NCBI GenBank assembly: GCA_035306605.1
Contig: DATGNR010000050.1
Source of the DNA: Xanthomarina sp035306605
GTDB lineage: Bacteria; Bacteroidota; Bacteroidia; Flavobacteriales; Flavobacteriaceae
Reading direction: 5' to 3' (one strand)
Length of the DNA stretch: 5,978 bases
Under the pieces are notes generated by a model that made no database searches, was not told the origin of the DNA, and worked only from the letters and a program-made list of their open reading frames with translations. The position numbers and the translations under genes are program-made. Shown here one piece after another: positions 4,807 through 5,978 of the stretch (position 1 is its first letter; each line of letters opens with the position of its first letter).

Positions 4807-5978
4807 ATGGCCACCATCAATTACCTCGTAAAAGGTACTAAAGGATATTCCAATATTTTAGTACGATTCAAAAATGGAAGAAAATTTGACTACACCGCTT
4901 CCACAGATTTAAAGATTCTTCCAAGTCATTGGAGTAAGGCAAAGCAAAAAGTAAAGAACATTTCCGATGCAGCTTACAAGGATGACGTAAACAACCATTT
5001 ATTCGAGCTCGAAAACTTCATTATAGCGGAATTCAACGCGGACAATTCCAAAGGAATTTATATTGATAGAGATTGGCTTATAACCAAAATTGCGAATCAT
5101 TTCAATAGACCTGTTAATGATGATGCAATAGACCAGGTATTCTTCCTGCCCTATGTAAAACGCTTTATAGAGTTAGCACCATCTCGCATAATAAAAGGCA
5201 AAAACAAGCCAGTGAGTTCCGGCACAATTACTAAATATAATACCACCAAGAATAAGATACAGGAATATGAGGAAAAGTTTAAAACCAAACTGAAGTTCAC
5301 CGATTTAAACCTGACCTTTTACGATAGGTTTGTAAACTTTTTAACCCAGGACCAGAAGATAAACCTGGGTACGGTTGGTAATTATATTGGAACCATTAAA
5401 ACCATAGCAAGAGAAGCCAAACTTCAAGGGCTTCCTGTTCACGAACATATAAACCATCCAAAATTCTTTGCACCTAAAGTAAAGGCAGATAGTATCTATC
5501 TAAGAGACGAGCAAATAAATAAGATTTACAACCACGACTACAAAGGAGTAGAACGTTTAGAAAACGCCAGGGATCTATTTATTATTGGTTTACGAACCGG
5601 ACTAAGAGTATCCGATTTTTTACGATTAAAAGCAACCAATATTAAAGAAGGATTCATCGAAATAGAAACCCAAAAAACAGGTCAGGACGTGGTTATACCA
5701 ATGCATCCACAAGTAAAAGCAATTCTGAAAAAACACAAAGGGTTTCCAAGAAGTATATCCGACCAGAAATTCAATTTACATATAAAGGAAGTTTGTGAAG
5801 AAGCAGGGTTTACGCAGAAAATCGAAGGCAGTATGATAAACCCTGAAACCAAAAGAAAGGAGAAGGGTATTTTCCCAATGCATAAACTTGTCACCTCTCA
5901 TATATGTCGCAGAAGCTTCGCTTCCAACTTATATGGCAAGCTGCCCAATATGGTAATAATGGCCATCACCGGCCATCA
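4807..5978 (+). CDS. Tyrosine recombinase (phage-integrase family), 3' end cut off by the window
   Basis: 390 codons are visible, starting MATINYLVKG, with no stop before the window ends. The N-terminal part (about 1-105) is an arm-binding-type domain of the kind seen in Bacteroidota integrases. Residues about 110-215 form the SAM-like core-binding domain. Residues about 228-390 form the catalytic domain. Catalytic residues seen are R267 in TGLRVSD, K290 in TQKTGQDVVIP, H365 and R368 in SHICRRSF, and H390 in ITGH. The nucleophilic Tyr normally follows the last His by about ten residues and so lies just beyond the window. Everything visible suggests an active enzyme. ATG 4807 is the first start after an in-frame stop at 4762. 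The enzyme would integrate and excise the element whose edge lies near 4601-4616. The relaxed N-terminal domain and length fit element integrases rather than XerC/D. Confidence 0.95.
   Translation, partial: MATINYLVKGTKGYSNILVRFKNGRKFDYTASTDLKILPSHWSKAKQKVKNISDAAYKDDVNNHLFELENFIIAEFNADNSKGIYIDRDWLITKIANHFNRPVNDDAIDQVFFLPYVKRFIELAPSRIIKGKNKPVSSGTITKYNTTKNKIQEYEEKFKTKLKFTDLNLTFYDRFVNFLTQDQKINLGTVGNYIGTIKTIAREAKLQGLPVHEHINHPKFFAPKVKADSIYLRDEQINKIYNHDYKGVERLENARDLFIIGLRTGLRVSDFLRLKATNIKEGFIEIETQKTGQDVVIPMHPQVKAILKKHKGFPRSISDQKFNLHIKEVCEEAGFTQKIEGSMINPETKRKEKGIFPMHKLVTSHICRRSFASNLYGKLPNMVIMAITGH

Larger units (their letters stand above)
4601..5978 (+). mobile_element. Left end of an integrative element (partial)
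   Basis: The segment begins at the tRNA-3'-end-like sequence and carries a tyrosine recombinase reading inward, away from the putative junction. This matches integrative conjugative elements, genomic islands and prophages that insert at tRNA 3' ends. The rest of the element, including its cargo and right junction, is outside the window, so its kind cannot be stated. If the model is right, an intact minus-strand tRNA gene should lie at the far right end. Confidence 0.5.

Noticed and set aside
5682..5894. Minus-strand open frame of 70 codons
   Set aside because: It is antisense to the catalytic domain of the recombinase, which carries all the expected active-site motifs there.

Overview
The window looks like chromosome of a member of the Bacteroidota, most likely a flavobacterium. 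This rests on the strongly AT-rich intergenic DNA, the general lack of Shine-Dalgarno sequences, a secreted YceI-family protein, a short Bacteroidota-style Crp/Fnr regulator that lacks the usual cAMP contacts, and a phage-integrase-type recombinase of the kind carried by Bacteroidota mobile elements. Assignment is by protein character only; no rRNA or complete tRNA is present.

Left part (1-2337). Positions 1-388 hold no clear gene, but a strong hairpin at 311-338 terminates the gene that follows. Two minus-strand genes sit in tandem: a Crp/Fnr-family regulator (1072-1656) and, 98 bp downstream of it, a secreted YceI-family lipid-binding protein (389-973). Behind the regulator lies about 680 bp of very AT-rich DNA (1657-2337). 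It contains only short open segments on the minus strand, in different frames, which may be the remains of a decayed gene.

Middle part (2338-4124). A plus-strand gene for a secreted protein of unknown function is split by a one-base frameshift. The first frame stops at 2871, but the second frame continues to 3113. The two halves carry copies of the same repeat (IW-x4-W-x2-YLK-x-KD ... PG-x-Y), so the intact gene encoded a two-repeat protein of about 258 residues. Converging on it is a minus-strand cation diffusion facilitator (CDF) metal exporter (3255-4124).

Right part (4125-5978). About 680 bp without a gene holds layered signals. In order these are: a palindrome flanked by direct repeats; a set of inverted and direct copies of TCGGTTCACT; a 15-bp terminator hairpin; a 12-nt match to the 3' end of a tRNA, probably tRNA-Ser, on the minus strand; a second hairpin; and a direct repeat TGTGGGGATA. 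A tyrosine recombinase then starts at 4807 and runs off the window just before its catalytic tyrosine. The simplest reading is that the left end of an integrative element lies near 4601-4616. The element would have inserted at the 3' end of a tRNA gene, leaving the displaced tRNA 3' tail and the original terminator on this side. The element's cargo is outside the window.

No CRISPR array, complete RNA gene or defence cluster is visible. The most unusual items are the frameshifted repeat protein, the recombinase-associated repeat architecture and the possible decayed gene.
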